From: Spirogloea muscicola
Taxonomy: Eukaryota > Streptophyta > Zygnematophyceae > Spirogloeales > Spirogloeaceae
NCBI GenBank assembly: GCA_009602725.1
Contig: WELB01000041.1
Coordinates: 801,900 to 818,172, forward strand
Direction of reading: 5' to 3'
DNA length: 16,273 nucleotides
Positions 15,400 to 16,273 of the stretch are shown piece after piece. A model generated the notes under the pieces. It did no database searches, was not told the DNA's origin, and saw only the letters and a program-made list of their open reading frames with translations. A program made the translations under genes and the position numbers. The first letter of the stretch is position 1; each line of letters starts with the position of its first letter.

Positions 15400-16273
15400 T
15401 CGTCAGTTGAATGGAAAAGCCTCGGAAAGGGCCGAGGGTGCACCCAAGGCGAAGCCGCCAGACGCTGCGACAGTGGGCGAGTCTGTAGCTGTGCCGCCTG
15501 TGGCTGGGGAGGTGCGGGGCCGCGACGGAAAGGTCGAAAGAGGCGCCGAGGCGCCCGGTCCACGTCGAGACGGAGTAGGCGGGCGGCGCGGGCGGCGTGA
15601 GAGGCGGGCAGGCGGCCACGGCGGGCAGGAGGTGAGGGAGGCTGGCGGCGCAGGGCCTGGCCGGCGGGAGGCTCTGGCTGCTGAAGCGGCTGTCACAGAG
15701 AAACGAGTGCGGCTGCTGACGTTGGAAGAGCGGCTGTGAAAGCCAGCCAGATGCAGACACTGGCTAGGCCGCCGGCTAGAGGTGCAGGCTCCCCCCTTCG
15801 TGCCAATAAAAGCCATCGCCCTCTGCTGGGAGTGGCCGGGGAGCACTGCCCCCCCACTTTCCCGACCGTTGGGCGCCCGCGCCCGCCGCTCGCGCCGCCG
15901 CCGTTGCCGCCGCCGGCGGCGACGGCGGCGGCTCCATTGCCCCCTGCTGCCGCCGGCTGGCGCGCTCGCTCCGCCGCGCTCATGGCCGCGCCAGGCCGCG
16001 GGGCTTCCTCGGGCGCCCCGCTCAAAGCTGCGCCAGGCTCCGGAGCCCCGCCCGGGCGCCTTGCCGGCTGCCGAGCTCCTCCAGTCATCCTCCTCAAGCC
16101 TTTCTTCTGCCCCCGACCGTTGTGGCGCCCGGCGACGGCGACGGCGGCGGCTTCAGTCCTCCTCGCCGCCCCCGCCACCGCTGTGCCAGGCCCCGCGGCT
16201 CCCTTGGGCGCCCCCTCCTGCCACTGCTGCTGCTCCATACCTCTAGCAGCTTCTGAAACGGACGCAGGCCAGG
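15400..16273. other. GC-rich island with internal duplication, possible 5' region of a gene outside the window
   Basis: GC content rises sharply, as it does at the 5' ends of the two genes above. Long open frames exist on both strands but are Ala/Gly/Arg/Pro runs expected of any GC-rich DNA. AATAAA occurs at 15805-15810 (+). Blocks repeat in order: CCGACCGTTG near 15862 and 16114, GGCGACGGCGGCGGCT near 15917 and 16138, and GCCAGGCC followed by GGGCGCCCC near 15985-16020 and 16185-16213. No exon could be established. Confidence 0.4.

Noticed and set aside
15693-16238. 181-codon minus-strand open frame, Ala/Gly-rich
   Set aside because: Low-complexity translation typical of GC-rich DNA. The opposite strand is equally open, and no splice-supported continuation was found.

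Overview
This window is eukaryotic nuclear DNA. The best guess is the green lineage (a streptophyte alga or an early-diverging plant); the exact clade cannot be told from the sequence. The evidence is two spliced genes that can be assembled exon by exon with matching intron phases. The first encodes a DUF676-type alpha/beta-hydrolase very like the land-plant members of that family. Both genes have a very GC-rich 5' end that falls to ordinary composition downstream. There is nothing bacterial here: no operons and no Shine-Dalgarno sites.

Layout. (1) Positions 1-3045 (+) hold a 10-exon serine esterase/lipase-like gene whose 5' end lies outside the window; its first intron is of the rare GC-AG type. 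(2) Positions 3046-3870 are 3' flank and intergenic, with one possible decayed retroelement relic. (3) Positions about 3871-10440 are a dense, nested tangle of 5'-truncated 3' ends of several related non-LTR (LINE-like) retrotransposon families, called A, B, D and E here, on both strands. Ten copies encode or remember the same end of the last ORF (S-D-...-L-[T/S]-R-G-Y-stop). Their 3' UTRs end in one of two short palindromic tails: GGGCTGG-loop-CCAGCCC, or CTTGCCTTTGTAC followed by a GGCC palindrome. Four insertions have target-site duplications readable by eye (15, 11, 9 and 7 bp), and two of these also match the empty site in a sister copy. (4) Positions about 10440-10965 are a GC-rich, CpG-rich presumptive promoter with CCAAT and G-box motifs and a 4-N gap in a C tract. 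(5) Positions 10966-12144 (+) hold a complete three-exon gene for a 161-residue secreted cupredoxin-like protein that appears to lack a normal type-1 copper site. (6) Positions 12145-15130 are mostly non-coding, with a 50-bp tandem duplication, a 43-bp-arm foldback and two G-quadruplex motifs. (7) Positions about 15130-16273 are a second GC-rich island, perhaps the 5' region of a neighbouring gene, in which no exon could be established.

The two genes show no functional link. The most informative part is the retroelement cluster. It records repeated target-primed insertions, including 64-bp and 83-bp insertions that are little more than the 3' tail, and a 256-bp head-to-tail double tail inserted between one pair of duplications. 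This suggests that the short 3' hairpins are what the retrotransposition machinery recognises.
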